Assembly: GCA_900466475.1 (NCBI GenBank)
Contig: UBMI01000016.1
Coordinates: 177,111-241,110 of the forward strand
Length of the DNA stretch: 64,000 nt
Direction of reading: 5' to 3'
Source: Hyphomicrobiales bacterium
GTDB lineage: Bacteria > Pseudomonadota > Alphaproteobacteria > Rhizobiales > Rhizobiaceae
In this document: in pieces, positions 43,652 through 52,908 of the stretch
Layout of the letters: each line of letters begins with the position of its first letter
Position numbering within the stretch: position 1 is the first letter of the stretch
The notes under the pieces: generated by a model
What the model was told of the DNA's origin: nothing
Databases searched by the model: none
The model's input: the letters and a program-made list of their open reading frames with translations, nothing else
Program-made: the position numbers and the translations under genes

Positions 43652-45106
43652 ATGGGTAAGGTTACAGGTTTTCTGGAAATCGACCGGCAGGTGGCGAAGT
43701 ATCAGCCGGCGTCGGATCGCATCCGTCATTTCCGCGAATTCACGATCCCGATGTCGGACCCGGAAGTGCAGAAACAGGCAGCGCGCTGCATGGACTGTGG
43801 CATCCCCTACTGCCACGGCCCGACCGGCTGCCCGGTTCACAACCAGATTCCGGACTGGAACGACCTCGTCTACAACAACAACTGGGAAGCGGCGATCCAG
43901 AACCTGCATTCGACCAACAACTTCCCGGAATTCACAGGTCGCGTCTGCCCCGCTCCCTGTGAAGAGGCCTGTACGCTGAACCTCGAGGACGCGCCTGTTG
44001 CCATCAAGACGGTCGAGCAGGCGATTGCCGACAAGGCTTACGAGCTCGGCTTCATCCGCCCGCAGCCGGCAACGATCCATACCGGCAAGAAGGTCGCGAT
44101 CATCGGTTCCGGCCCCGCCGGCATGGCTGCCGCCCAGCAGCTCGGCCGCGCCGGTCATGACGTGCATCTCTACGAGCGTGAGACGAAGCCGGGCGGTCTG
44201 CTGCGCTACGGCATTCCGGACTTCAAGATGGAAAAGAACTTCATCGATCGCCGCGTCGAGCAGATGAAGGGAGAGGGCGTCACCTTCCATTGCGGCGTCA
44301 ATGTCGGCGTCGACGTCAAGGTCGAACAGTTGCTCGCCGATTATGATGCCGTGCTTTACTGCGGCGGCTCCGAGACGCCGCGCGCAGCCGGTATTCCCGG
44401 CACCGATCTCGCCGGTGTTCACGATGCGATGCCGTATCTCGTTCAGCAGAACAAGCGTGTCGGTCGCGAGAATATCGACAGCACCGGCTGGCCGTCCGAC
44501 CCGATCCTGGCCGGCGCCAAGCATATCGTGGTCGTCGGAGGTGGTGACACGGCGTCGGACTGCGTCGGCACGGCCTTCCGTCAGGGGGCTGTCAAGGTGA
44601 CCCAGCTCGACATTCGGCCGCAGCCGCCGGAGAAGGAAGACAAGCTCGCCGTCTGGCCGTTCTGGGCCACGAAGATGCGCACCTCCTCTTCGCAGGCCGA
44701 AGGCGCGATCCGCGAATTCCAGGTCGCGACGCTCGAATTCGTCGGTGAAGACGGCGTGCTGACCGGTGTGAAGTGCTGCGAAGTCGATGAGCGCCGCCGC
44801 CCGGTTCCGGGTACGGATTTTGTCATCAAGGCGGATCTTGCCTTTATCGCCATCGGCTTCAGCGGTCCGTTCAATGACAGCGTTTTGAAGGAACTCGACG
44901 GCAAGCTGACGCTCAATGTCGACAAGCGCGGATCGACCAACGTCGTTGCCAACGATCGTGACTACAAGACCTCGGTCGACAAGCTTTGGACGGCCGGTGA
45001 CGTGCGCCGCGGCCAATCGCTGGTGGTCTGGGCGATCCGCGAAGGCCGCCAGGCGGCACGCGCGATCGACGAGGCACTGATGGGCTCCACCGTCCTGCCG
45101 AGCTGA
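43652..45106 (+). CDS. gltD: Glutamate synthase (NADPH) small subunit
   Basis: Feeds electrons from NADPH through FAD and two 4Fe-4S clusters to GltB. ATG at 43652 gives MGKVTGFLEIDRQVAKYQPA and 484 residues, the standard size; the frame is open to 43520 but that part is not conserved. Iron-sulphur Cys motifs CMDCGIPYCHGPTGCPVHN and CPAPCEEACTLN, FAD motif GSGPAGMAAAQQL and NADPH motif VVGGGDTASDCVG are intact. A terminator at 45134 ends the operon. Confidence 0.96.
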   Translation: MGKVTGFLEIDRQVAKYQPASDRIRHFREFTIPMSDPEVQKQAARCMDCGIPYCHGPTGCPVHNQIPDWNDLVYNNNWEAAIQNLHSTNNFPEFTGRVCPAPCEEACTLNLEDAPVAIKTVEQAIADKAYELGFIRPQPATIHTGKKVAIIGSGPAGMAAAQQLGRAGHDVHLYERETKPGGLLRYGIPDFKMEKNFIDRRVEQMKGEGVTFHCGVNVGVDVKVEQLLADYDAVLYCGGSETPRAAGIPGTDLAGVHDAMPYLVQQNKRVGRENIDSTGWPSDPILAGAKHIVVVGGGDTASDCVGTAFRQGAVKVTQLDIRPQPPEKEDKLAVWPFWATKMRTSSSQAEGAIREFQVATLEFVGEDGVLTGVKCCEVDERRRPVPGTDFVIKADLAFIAIGFSGPFNDSVLKELDGKLTLNVDKRGSTNVVANDRDYKTSVDKLWTAGDVRRGQSLVVWAIREGRQAARAIDEALMGSTVLPS

Positions 45107-45133
45107 TCCTCTTCGAATAATTCGTCGAGCGAT

Positions 45134-45164
45134 AAAACTCCGCCGTATTCCGGCGGAGTTTTTC
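45134..45164 (+). terminator. Rho-independent terminator of gltBD
   Basis: Stem AAACTCCGCC (45135-45144) and GGCGGAGTTT (45152-45161), extended by G-C, with loop TATTC, followed by TTTC. Confidence 0.9.
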
Positions 45165-45361
45165 GTGGTGCGACCGGTTGACGCGCCGCGGCCTCCGGCA
45201 AGCTCCATGCAATTCCCGAACCGCAGGATTCTTGCGTGCGCAGGCCCGAACCGGCCCGCGACGACTGGCCGGACATGCCCCCGTCCGCTCAGTCGTGAGG
45301 CGTTTACTGTTGGCCGTGGCGCAGGGACAAGGTTGCTGCGGACCATATCAAAGGAAAAACC

Positions 45362-46003
45362 ATGGTTTCCGCAATCGATAGTACGCGGCTGGTCTCAGCC
45401 CAATATGCCCTGAAGAACCTGCGCGGTTCCGACAGCGACAGCAGTCAGAGTGCCACCGAACCCTCCAGCGCTGCCAGCATTCTCAGCAGCTACGGTCTCG
45501 ATCCGGACACGTCGTCGCTACTTTCCAACAATGCGCTTGCAAGTCTGCTCGATACGCTCTCGACGCAGAACGATCAGGCCGAGGAGACAACCGACACTTC
45601 GGGCGAGAATCCCGATGTGACGAGTTCTTCTTTCATGGCCATGCTTAAAAAGCAGCTTGAAGAGGCGGCCCAACAGGAAGGGACCGATGGTACGGCGCAT
45701 GACATGCTCGCCGCTCTTGAAAATGGTACGCTGACGGTCTCCGATCCGACACAGGGCGTTTCCATCACCGCCTGGGATGTCGAAAATCCGGAAGAAGCGA
45801 ATACAGACAGCAAGCCCGGCACCGATATCGACGCCAGCGGCTGGAACGATTTCCTCAACGCGCATCTGAAGCGCGGCGATGATGCGTCCTTCGTCAAGCA
45901 GGGTAATCACTACGTGGATCAGCTCGACAACAGCAACGCCTATTTCGGCCAGATCGGCTCGAACTTCTACTATCTGACCTGGCAGCAGGCGACAGCCAAG
46001 TAA
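45362..46003 (+). CDS. Hypothetical protein, 213 residues, acidic and Ser/Thr-rich
   Basis: No family recognised. ATG at 45362 follows AAGGAA. The first 120 residues are low-complexity and acidic (runs of Ser, Asp, Thr, Glu), and the last 60 look folded and aromatic (DFLNAHLKRGDDASFVKQG, YFGQIGSNFYYLTWQQATAK). There is no signal peptide, membrane helix or Cys. It is a single-gene unit with its own terminator at 46019. The composition recalls substrates of secretion systems without N-terminal signals, but nothing here proves export. Confidence 0.75.
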   Translation: MVSAIDSTRLVSAQYALKNLRGSDSDSSQSATEPSSAASILSSYGLDPDTSSLLSNNALASLLDTLSTQNDQAEETTDTSGENPDVTSSSFMAMLKKQLEEAAQQEGTDGTAHDMLAALENGTLTVSDPTQGVSITAWDVENPEEANTDSKPGTDIDASGWNDFLNAHLKRGDDASFVKQGNHYVDQLDNSNAYFGQIGSNFYYLTWQQATAK

Positions 46004-46018
46004 GTCCCGAATGTCAAT

Positions 46019-46047
46019 AAGGGCCGCTCAAGCGGCCCTTTCCTATT
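46019..46047 (+). terminator. Rho-independent terminator of the 213-residue gene
   Basis: Perfect 9-bp stem AAGGGCCGC (46019-46027) and GCGGCCCTT (46032-46040), loop TCAA, followed by TCCTATTT. It reaches the stop of the convergent gene. Confidence 0.9.
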
Positions 46048-47254
46048 TCACGGAGACTTCCGCCGTCGTCTTCAGCGTCGGCATGCGGTAATCGTCTATA
46101 CGCCCCGCCGGCGCCGGGGCCATTTCCCCCTGTTCGACCAAGAGATCGCGCGGCGATTTCGTCAGCGTCACCGGCGGTATCTTGCTGGCGCCGAGCAGTT
46201 CCGCTCCGCCATCGAGGTTCGGGTCGGACAGGCTGATCGGCTGCGTGTGTTCAACCGGATTGTTGGGCAGCGTCAACGCCGGCAGGTTGCCGGGATCGAG
46301 GCGCACGAGATCGGGGCTCGCCTGAGTGCCAAGAATGCGGCGAGCGGGCTTTTCCACGTAGAAGGCCAGCTTGCGGCGACCTGCCTGCGTCAGGTTGATG
46401 CCATCGGTCGTGCGCAAGCGCACCTGCTGGCCGTTGACATCGGAGCCGGTGACGATGAACTTGCCATTCTCGTCCACGAAGCCGTCCCAGATATCCACGA
46501 ATTCGCCACCGATACTTTCGAGTTGATTGCGGTAGAGCTGGTTCATCTGCACGGCGTCAGCGGTCATCGAATCGGATTCGAAGGCGGGAAGTCCGACCCA
46601 GAGCAGCGGAATCTTGCGGCTCGTTACCTCCTTGCCGAAGGCCAGCACGCGGCGCTGATATTCGCTGAACCAGCCATCGGTGCGGAACTTTTCCTTGCCG
46701 GCATCCGTCACCATCTGCTGGCGATCGTTGGCGCCGATCATGACGACGACCATAGCCGGTTTCAGCTCGTCGATCATTTTCGGCAATTCGCCGGGCCAAT
46801 TGTAGTAGTCGTCGCGAACGAGGCCAGACGAGACGTTGCTGCGGGCTTCTACCACGACACCGGGCGAGGTTTCGAAAGCGGCGGTGAGGCCGTCACCCAG
46901 CCCGCCGGCCAGAAAGTCGCCAACGACCAGAATTTTCTGGGCGTTGTCGAGCTTTTGGACCACGGGTTGGCTGGGCGCGACCGGCGCCGTGCGCATTGGT
47001 GTCACGGCTTTCTGCGCAGGCGGGCGCCTGCGGGGCTGCTGTTGCCGCCGCGGCTGGTCACGCATTTCGGGCTGCGGATTCTCGTCGATGTAACGGCGGC
47101 CGAGAAAGAAATCGAGGATGGAGCGGCGCTGATAACGAAGCTCCTGCGCTTCGGCGTAATGAGCCGGCAGCATCGAACCCAGGCAAAGGGACAACGCGGC
47201 TGCGGCGAGCGCAAGCCCACGAATCCATCGGGTCCGGTTAATTTTTCTTGTCAT
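46043..47254 (-). CDS. DUF459 (SGNH-hydrolase fold) exported protein
   Basis: A 403-residue envelope protein: signal sequence or anchor (about 10-35, GLALAAAALSLCLGSMLPAH), an Arg/Pro-rich linker, then an SGNH-like domain from about 105. Block I reads ILVVGDFLAGGL, block III VVVMIGANDRQQM and block V TTDGINLTQAGRRKLA. The catalytic Ser of GDS is Phe and the His of DxxH is Asn, so the canonical hydrolase set seems lost, while the Gly/Asn oxyanion motif remains. ATG at 47254 is chosen for the signal sequence; upstream starts at 47287 and GTG 47308 are possible. It may bind rather than hydrolyse glycans. Confidence 0.82.
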   Translation of the reverse strand: MTRKINRTRWIRGLALAAAALSLCLGSMLPAHYAEAQELRYQRRSILDFFLGRRYIDENPQPEMRDQPRRQQQPRRRPPAQKAVTPMRTAPVAPSQPVVQKLDNAQKILVVGDFLAGGLGDGLTAAFETSPGVVVEARSNVSSGLVRDDYYNWPGELPKMIDELKPAMVVVMIGANDRQQMVTDAGKEKFRTDGWFSEYQRRVLAFGKEVTSRKIPLLWVGLPAFESDSMTADAVQMNQLYRNQLESIGGEFVDIWDGFVDENGKFIVTGSDVNGQQVRLRTTDGINLTQAGRRKLAFYVEKPARRILGTQASPDLVRLDPGNLPALTLPNNPVEHTQPISLSDPNLDGGAELLGASKIPPVTLTKSPRDLLVEQGEMAPAPAGRIDDYRMPTLKTTAEVSVK

Positions 47255-47443
47255 CGGGCAGTTCCGCATCTGCCGGGCATTTTGCATAGGCAGCAGCTTT
47301 CCGTCCACTCTACCCGTATTATTTAGGTCAGGCTTTCCCCGCTTCTACAGCATCGGCTCGAAAATCATTATCGATTCCCGGAAGGCACGATGCGTAAATT
47401 CAAGGAGTTAAGGCGCCCTTCACGTGTCTTAGCGTGCGGCGCT

Positions 47444-48667
47444 TTAACGGCGCAGTGCATCGAGAAGCGAGAGCGATGGCTCACCATCCGGCTGCATGCC
47501 GATGCGCTCCTGAACGGCGGCGATGGCTGCCTTGGAGCCGGATCCGAAATTGCCGTCGACATCGCCGCTATAATAGCCAAGCGTCTTCAGGCGCGTTTGC
47601 AATTCGAACTTCTCGGTGATGTCCAGCGCACCTTGGGGACGCGGCCATCGCTGCTGCATGCCGCCAAAGCCGGCGATCTGGTCTGCGAGAAGGCCGACGG
47701 CAAGAGCGTAGCTATCGGAGGCATTGTAGTTCTTGATGGTGAAGAAGTTCGCCGTCATCAGGAAGCCCGGACCGTCAGCACCCGCCGGCATCTTCAGCAT
47801 GGCGCGGGTATCGCCGTCCTTGAAAGGCTTGCCATTCGGACGCTTCAGGCCGAGGGCCGCCCATTGGGCGAGTGTACGCGTCTTGCCGGTCTGCTGGGCG
47901 GCGGATGCCGGCACCGCAACCTCGTAGCCCCAGGTCCTGCCGGTGTCCCAGCCGTTCTTCATGAGAAGGTTGGCCGAAGTCGCCAGCGCATCGGGCACCG
48001 AATTCCAGATGTCGCGATGGCCGTTGCCATCGGCATCGACGGCGTAGAGAAGATAGCTTGTCGGTATGAACTGAGTGTGGCCCATGGCGCCGGCCCACGA
48101 CCCGGTCATTTGCTTGGCGGGCACGTCGCCGTTCTGCAGGATCTTCAGCGCTGCGATCAACTGCTTCTTGGCGAATTTGGCACGCTTGGGATCGGCATAG
48201 GCAAGCGTTGCCAATGCGCGCGGCACATAGTGAAGGCGCTCATCCTTAGCGAGAACTGCGCCGTAATTTGATTCCATCGACCAGATGGCGAGCAGAATCG
48301 ATTTGTCGACACCGAATTGGCGCTGGATCTGATCCAGCGTCTTGCCATACTTGGCGGCCATCTTGCGGCCGATTTCCACAGTGTAGGGATTGACGCGGGA
48401 ATCGACGTAATCCCAGATTTTGGATGTGAATTCAGGCTGATAGGTCGCCTTTTCCAGTACTGTCGGGTCAGGCTCGCTTACCCCCGAAAAGGCTTTCTGA
48501 TAGGTTGCCTTACTGATGCCACTCTGCGCGGCAGTTTGGTAGAAGTCCGCAATCCACTTCTGGAACCGGGCATCCGCTTTTGCGTTATTGGGGGCCAGTC
48601 CGGTCGCTGTGGCGACAACGAGGGCGAGAGCAAGACCACGAAGGGAGTTTATATATTTTTGGGTCAT
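47444..48667 (-). CDS. Lytic murein transglycosylase (MltB-like) with peptidoglycan-binding domain
   Basis: Cleaves peptidoglycan with formation of 1,6-anhydro-muramic acid. The 407-residue product has a signal peptide (to about ANNAKA, residue 31), a SLT_2/MltB-type catalytic domain with catalytic Glu132 in IWSMESNYG, and motifs GSWAGAMGHTQFIPTSYL and SYALAVGLLADQI. Residues about 350-405 form a PG_binding_1 domain (LKTLGYYSGDVDGNFG). No lipobox is seen, so it is probably soluble in the periplasm. It is divergent from galU. Confidence 0.92.
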   Translation of the reverse strand: MTQKYINSLRGLALALVVATATGLAPNNAKADARFQKWIADFYQTAAQSGISKATYQKAFSGVSEPDPTVLEKATYQPEFTSKIWDYVDSRVNPYTVEIGRKMAAKYGKTLDQIQRQFGVDKSILLAIWSMESNYGAVLAKDERLHYVPRALATLAYADPKRAKFAKKQLIAALKILQNGDVPAKQMTGSWAGAMGHTQFIPTSYLLYAVDADGNGHRDIWNSVPDALATSANLLMKNGWDTGRTWGYEVAVPASAAQQTGKTRTLAQWAALGLKRPNGKPFKDGDTRAMLKMPAGADGPGFLMTANFFTIKNYNASDSYALAVGLLADQIAGFGGMQQRWPRPQGALDITEKFELQTRLKTLGYYSGDVDGNFGSGSKAAIAAVQERIGMQPDGEPSLSLLDALRR

Positions 48668-48871
48668 CGGCAGTCGTATCCGTCATCTTCAGTTTTAGCC
48701 TGGGCGGTACGTCATGCCCGTCCTACGCTGAAATTACAGGAACGGAGTCAACAAATTCTTTACCATGGGCGGCCGGTCCAGTCACCATTTGCAAAACGGT
48801 AGCAATTCTATACTAGTTCAAATCGATATAGCGTTGAATTAAAAGCGGTATAGTCAAAACAGGAGGTCGGT

Positions 48872-49759
48872 GTGGCTCTGAATAAGAAAGTTCGTAAGGC
48901 AGTATTTCCGGTTGCAGGCCTGGGAACGCGATTCCTTCCAGCCACAAAAGCGGTTCCGAAGGAAATGCTGACTGTCGTCGACAAGCCAATCATTCAGTAT
49001 GTCGTCGACGAAGCACTTGAAGCGGGCATTGAACATCTGGTTTTTGTTACTGGTCGTAACAAACATGTCATCGAAGATTACTTCGATATTCATTTCGAAC
49101 TTGAGCAGACGCTCAAGGAGCGCGCCAAGAAGGCGGAAATCACCCTCCTGCAGCAGCAGCTTCCCAAGGCAGGCACGGTGAGCTTTACCCGTCAGCAGGA
49201 GCCGCTCGGTCTCGGCCACGCCGTCTGGTGCGCCCGCGAGATCATCGGCGACGAGCCTTTCGCCCTGCTTCTGCCCGACATGATCATGAAGGATCAAAAA
49301 GGCTGCATGAAGGGCATGATCGATCTCTATGAGCATAGCGGCGGCAACATCATCGCCGTCGAAGAATGCGCTCCCGACCAGGCACACAAATACGGTATCG
49401 TCGGCGTTGGCGAATCCGTCGGCGAAGGTTTCCGCATCACCGGCATGGTCGAGAAGCCCGCCAAGGGTACGGCTCCGTCCAATTTCTTCATTAACGGCCG
49501 TTACATCCTGCAGCCGGAAATCTTCAAGATCCTGGAGACCCAGGAGCGCGGTGCCGGCAACGAAATCCAGCTCACCGACGGCATGCTGAAACTGCTGAAG
49601 GAACAGGATTTCGCCGGCTATCACTTCAAGGGCGAGACATACGATTGCGGAGCAAAGGACGGTTTCATCCTCGCCAACGTTGCTTTTGCTCTTGAGCGCG
49701 CGGATATCCGCCCGACCGTCGAAGACGGTTTCAAGAACCTGCTCGCCCGCCTGAAGTAA
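48872..49759 (+). CDS. galU: UTP-glucose-1-phosphate uridylyltransferase
   Basis: Makes UDP-glucose for exopolysaccharide, lipopolysaccharide and cyclic glucan. The 295-residue product starts with GTG at 48872 behind AGGAGG. Nucleotide site AGLGTRFLPATKAVPKEML, then EPLGLGHAVWCA, LPDMIM and VEKP motifs are typical of GalU (ExoN in rhizobia). It uses the same glucose-1-phosphate as GlgC. The gene ends 6 bases before the stop of the convergent barrel gene. Confidence 0.96.
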   Translation: MALNKKVRKAVFPVAGLGTRFLPATKAVPKEMLTVVDKPIIQYVVDEALEAGIEHLVFVTGRNKHVIEDYFDIHFELEQTLKERAKKAEITLLQQQLPKAGTVSFTRQQEPLGLGHAVWCAREIIGDEPFALLLPDMIMKDQKGCMKGMIDLYEHSGGNIIAVEECAPDQAHKYGIVGVGESVGEGFRITGMVEKPAKGTAPSNFFINGRYILQPEIFKILETQERGAGNEIQLTDGMLKLLKEQDFAGYHFKGETYDCGAKDGFILANVAFALERADIRPTVEDGFKNLLARLK

Positions 49760-49765
49760 GGTTGT

Positions 49766-51310
49766 TCAGCGCTTCAATTTGAGACCGACGCCGGCTCGCC
49801 ATTGCTGCGAGTCGTCGCCTTCCTTGCGGGTCGTCAGCTCGTAGCCAAGCGTGCTGGTGAAATCGAGGTATCGGTTGATATTCCAGATAAGACCAGTCGA
49901 GGCGGTGTAAACCGTCTCGTCGCTTATCGTGCTGCCGCTTGGATAGTCGCGTAGCGTCACCCCGCCGATAACCGTCGTTACCAGATTGTCGCGCAGCTGA
50001 TGATCGACCGTTGTCGTCAGCTGATGCGAGACATAGCCGCTTTCGCCCGCCGCCGTCGACGGCTGGATGCTGGTCTGCAGATCCAGATTGACATTCGTTC
50101 CGCGGATCGGCGACCAGAGCAGGCTTGCATCGAGTGTTGCCGTGTCGATCGATTTCAGGCGGCTGTCGTCGAAATCCGCCGTCGCATAACCGACTGCGAC
50201 CTCGCCCTTGAGTTTTTCGCCCATATCGACCTGCACGCCGCCCTTGCCGCCGTAGCTGTCTCCCGAACGCCGGTAACCCGATGAATCGGTGCGTTCATCG
50301 TAATTCGTCTTGCCGATCGACGCTTCGATAAACGGAATGAGGGCGGGTGACAGTTCGTAGCCGATGCGGCCGCGCACGGTCCCCGTAGTCTCGTTGCGGT
50401 CGCTCATCGAAACTGTTGTACCGTTCGAAAGCTCGGCGTCCGAATAGATCGCGCGGGAGATTGCGAGCGCGGCGGTTCCGCGCAAGATGCCGAAGTCGTG
50501 CTCGATGGACGCGCCGCCGGTAAACTCCTGCACATCGGATTGCTGATCGGCGTTGGTGATCGCATCCGGATCATCCGTGTCTTCGCGGTAGAAATTATAG
50601 CCGCCGGTGATGTGGCCGACGGTGTCGCGCGTCAGATCCAGCCGCAGATCGCCATCGATCTTGAAGGATGGCTGTTCTTCACCCTCGCCGCTGATGTTCT
50701 GCTGCCAGGCTCCTTCGGAGGTCACGGTCAGCTGATGCCGGCTCCAGTCGGAGGTCAGCGTCGCGCCCATGTCGGTTTCGAGAAAACCGCGGCTTTTTTT
50801 CGTGCCGCCATCCTTCGTGGTTTCGGTGTTGATCGTTTGCGTGACGCTCGGGCGCAGTACAAAGCTGCCGAGCGGGATCCCCGGCGTCTGCTCGGTCGAG
50901 ACGCTCTCAGATACCTTGCGTGCCTGTGTCTCGTCGAGGCGGGGCTCGCGGGTGTTCAGCCTGCGCATATCCTCGTCCAAGATCGAACCGGTGATCTCGT
51001 CGTCGGGCAGCGGGGATCGAGTGGGTGCTATTGCGCTGTCTGCGTCCTGTGCCTGTGTCGAGGTGCTGGCAGGGGCGGTCGTATCATCGCCCGCGCCACC
51101 GCCGTCCGGCGCCGCGTTGCCCGTGCCGCTGCGCTGCGTGGCTGACGTGGCCGTGGTGCGGGAATTTGCCGTGCCTGCCGATTGTTGCTGCGACGTGATC
51201 TGCTGCGCGAAAGCTGAGGGCACGAGCAGCAAGCCGATAGCCGTGATGGAGACGGCACGGCTCATGGCGCGGAGCGGCGTCACACTGCTCGTCTGTTTTC
51301 CCTGGCCCAT
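49766..51310 (-). CDS. Outer-membrane beta-barrel protein (BBP2-like)
   Basis: A 514-residue outer-membrane protein. A signal sequence (about 16-36, MSRAVSITAIGLLLVPSAFA) is followed by a disordered Gln/Ser/Thr-rich segment to about 135 and then roughly 16-18 amphipathic strands ending GVGLKLKR, as in PF10082-type barrels. M16 (51265) is an alternative start. Function is unknown; similar barrels in rhizobia are often next to polysaccharide genes, and kdsD is divergent here. Confidence 0.8.
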   Translation of the reverse strand: MGQGKQTSSVTPLRAMSRAVSITAIGLLLVPSAFAQQITSQQQSAGTANSRTTATSATQRSGTGNAAPDGGGAGDDTTAPASTSTQAQDADSAIAPTRSPLPDDEITGSILDEDMRRLNTREPRLDETQARKVSESVSTEQTPGIPLGSFVLRPSVTQTINTETTKDGGTKKSRGFLETDMGATLTSDWSRHQLTVTSEGAWQQNISGEGEEQPSFKIDGDLRLDLTRDTVGHITGGYNFYREDTDDPDAITNADQQSDVQEFTGGASIEHDFGILRGTAALAISRAIYSDAELSNGTTVSMSDRNETTGTVRGRIGYELSPALIPFIEASIGKTNYDERTDSSGYRRSGDSYGGKGGVQVDMGEKLKGEVAVGYATADFDDSRLKSIDTATLDASLLWSPIRGTNVNLDLQTSIQPSTAAGESGYVSHQLTTTVDHQLRDNLVTTVIGGVTLRDYPSGSTISDETVYTASTGLIWNINRYLDFTSTLGYELTTRKEGDDSQQWRAGVGLKLKR

Positions 51311-51453
51311 TCAATCCGCGCCTGAAATGCTTCGAAGTCTTACCCAAGCGTAAAGCCTTGTGGTTAATCATTCGTTGCCGCGCAGGCTGCGTGTTCATAC
51401 ATGGGAAAGATTGTCGGGTGGACAGGTAAAGTGAAAAGGTCTAACGCATTGCC

Positions 51454-52449
51454 ATGATCAGAAGAGCGGTAAAACTCGTCGAAAACAGCGTTCTGGAGTC
51501 GGGTAAGCGCACCGTCAGCATTGAAAGGCGCGCCCTGGAAGCACTCGAGCGTGCTTTCGATGATGGGCTGGCCGGACCCTTTACCCGAGCGGTCGAGGTG
51601 ATTGGCGAGAATACCGGCCGCGTGATCGTGACCGGCGTCGGCAAGAGCGGCCATATCGGCACGAAGATTGCTGCCACCTTCGCTTCAACGGGTACGCCAG
51701 CCTTTTTCGTGCATGCGGCGGAAGCCAATCACGGCGACCTGGGCATGATTGCCGGCGACGACGTCGTGCTCGCAATCTCGAAGGGCGGCGAGAGCGCGGA
51801 GCTGAAAAGCATCATTTCCTACACGCGCCGTTTTTCCATTCCGCTGATCGCCATGACCTGCAGCCCGCGGTCCTCGCTGGCGACTGCTGCAGATATTGCT
51901 CTGTTAATTCCCAATGAGGAAGAGGCCTGCCCCAACGGGCTGGCGCCGACCACGTCGACAATGATGCAGCTCGCGCTCGGCGATGCCCTCGCGATCGCGC
52001 TTCTGGACGCGCGCGGCTTCACTGCTACGGACTTCCATGTCTTCCATCCCGGCGGCAAGCTGGGTGCCAGCCTGATGCATGTCGCCGACGTCATGCATAC
52101 CGGTGACCGCCTGCCGCTCGTCTCCAAGGGCACGTCCGTGCCTGACGCAATCAGGGTGCTGTCGCACAAGCATTTCGGCTGTGTCGGCGTTCTGGATGCG
52201 GAGGGCCGGCTCTGCGGCATCGTCACGGATGGTGACATGTCCCGCAATCTCAACCGCAATCTCGCAGAGCTGATAGTCGACGACATCATGACGCAGGCGC
52301 CGAAGACTGTGAGGCCGACGATCCTGGCAACTGCGGCCATGGCGCTGCTCGAACAATATAAGATCGGTGCGCTTATCGTCGTCGACGACGATCAACGGCC
52401 GATCGGGCTCGTTCATTTCCACGATCTCTTGCGGATCGGAGTCGCCTGA
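51454..52449 (+). CDS. kdsD: Arabinose-5-phosphate isomerase (KdsD/KpsF)
   Basis: Converts ribulose-5-phosphate to arabinose-5-phosphate, the first step to Kdo for lipopolysaccharide or capsule. The 331-residue protein has an SIS domain (about 45-185; GKSGHIGTKIAATFASTGTP, ISKGGESAELKSI) and two CBS domains (about 210-270 and 278-331). The motif HPGGKLGASL between the parts is typical. Its TGA directly abuts the stop of the convergent nfeD-like gene. Confidence 0.94.
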   Translation: MIRRAVKLVENSVLESGKRTVSIERRALEALERAFDDGLAGPFTRAVEVIGENTGRVIVTGVGKSGHIGTKIAATFASTGTPAFFVHAAEANHGDLGMIAGDDVVLAISKGGESAELKSIISYTRRFSIPLIAMTCSPRSSLATAADIALLIPNEEEACPNGLAPTTSTMMQLALGDALAIALLDARGFTATDFHVFHPGGKLGASLMHVADVMHTGDRLPLVSKGTSVPDAIRVLSHKHFGCVGVLDAEGRLCGIVTDGDMSRNLNRNLAELIVDDIMTQAPKTVRPTILATAAMALLEQYKIGALIVVDDDQRPIGLVHFHDLLRIGVA

Positions 52450-52905
52450 TCAGGTCGGTTCCACCGTCAGGTCGCGGCCGCTGCTGGAAACGACCCTGAC
52501 CTGTGTTCCGGCCGGAAGATTCGGCCCCATGACCTGCCACATCGTGTCGTCGAGACGAATGCGGCCGCGGCCTTCGCGGATCGGTTCGTGTAGTGTCGCG
52601 GTACGACCAACAAGGCTCGCACCGCGCTGATTGAGGAACGGCTCGTCCGTCCTGTCGTTACGCAAAGTCAGCCGCCTTCCAATAAATGTTGCAGCGACCG
52701 CCAGGATGGCGAAGAGGATCGCCTGAAGTTCCCAGACCCAGAAGGCGGCATCCCAGAAGAGAAGCGACAGAACGCCGACGGCAAGTGCCGCAAGCCCGAT
52801 CCAGACGAGGAAAAAGCCGGGCACGACCATTTCGGCGGCGAGCAGCACGAGACCTGCCACCCACCAGCTCCACGGTCCAAGTTCGCCGACGATCTTCGCC
52901 AACAT
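52450..52905 (-). CDS. NfeD family membrane protein
   Basis: A 151-residue inner-membrane protein with three or four hydrophobic helices in the first 80 residues and a C-terminal OB-fold domain (LVGRTATLHEPIREGRGRIRL, GTQVRVVSS). It is the short NfeD1b type without the ClpP-like protease domain. It starts 3 bases after the stomatin-like gene; NfeD and SPFH proteins form paired operons in most bacteria and probably act together in membrane microdomains. Confidence 0.92.
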   Translation of the reverse strand: MLAKIVGELGPWSWWVAGLVLLAAEMVVPGFFLVWIGLAALAVGVLSLLFWDAAFWVWELQAILFAILAVAATFIGRRLTLRNDRTDEPFLNQRGASLVGRTATLHEPIREGRGRIRLDDTMWQVMGPNLPAGTQVRVVSSSGRDLTVEPT

Positions 52906-52908
52906 CGC

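Noticed and set aside
42623..45346. A 907-codon open frame antisense to gltB-gltD
   Set aside because: It mirrors high-GC codon bias of two certain genes on the other strand; the translation is Arg/Asp/Val-rich and resembles no family.
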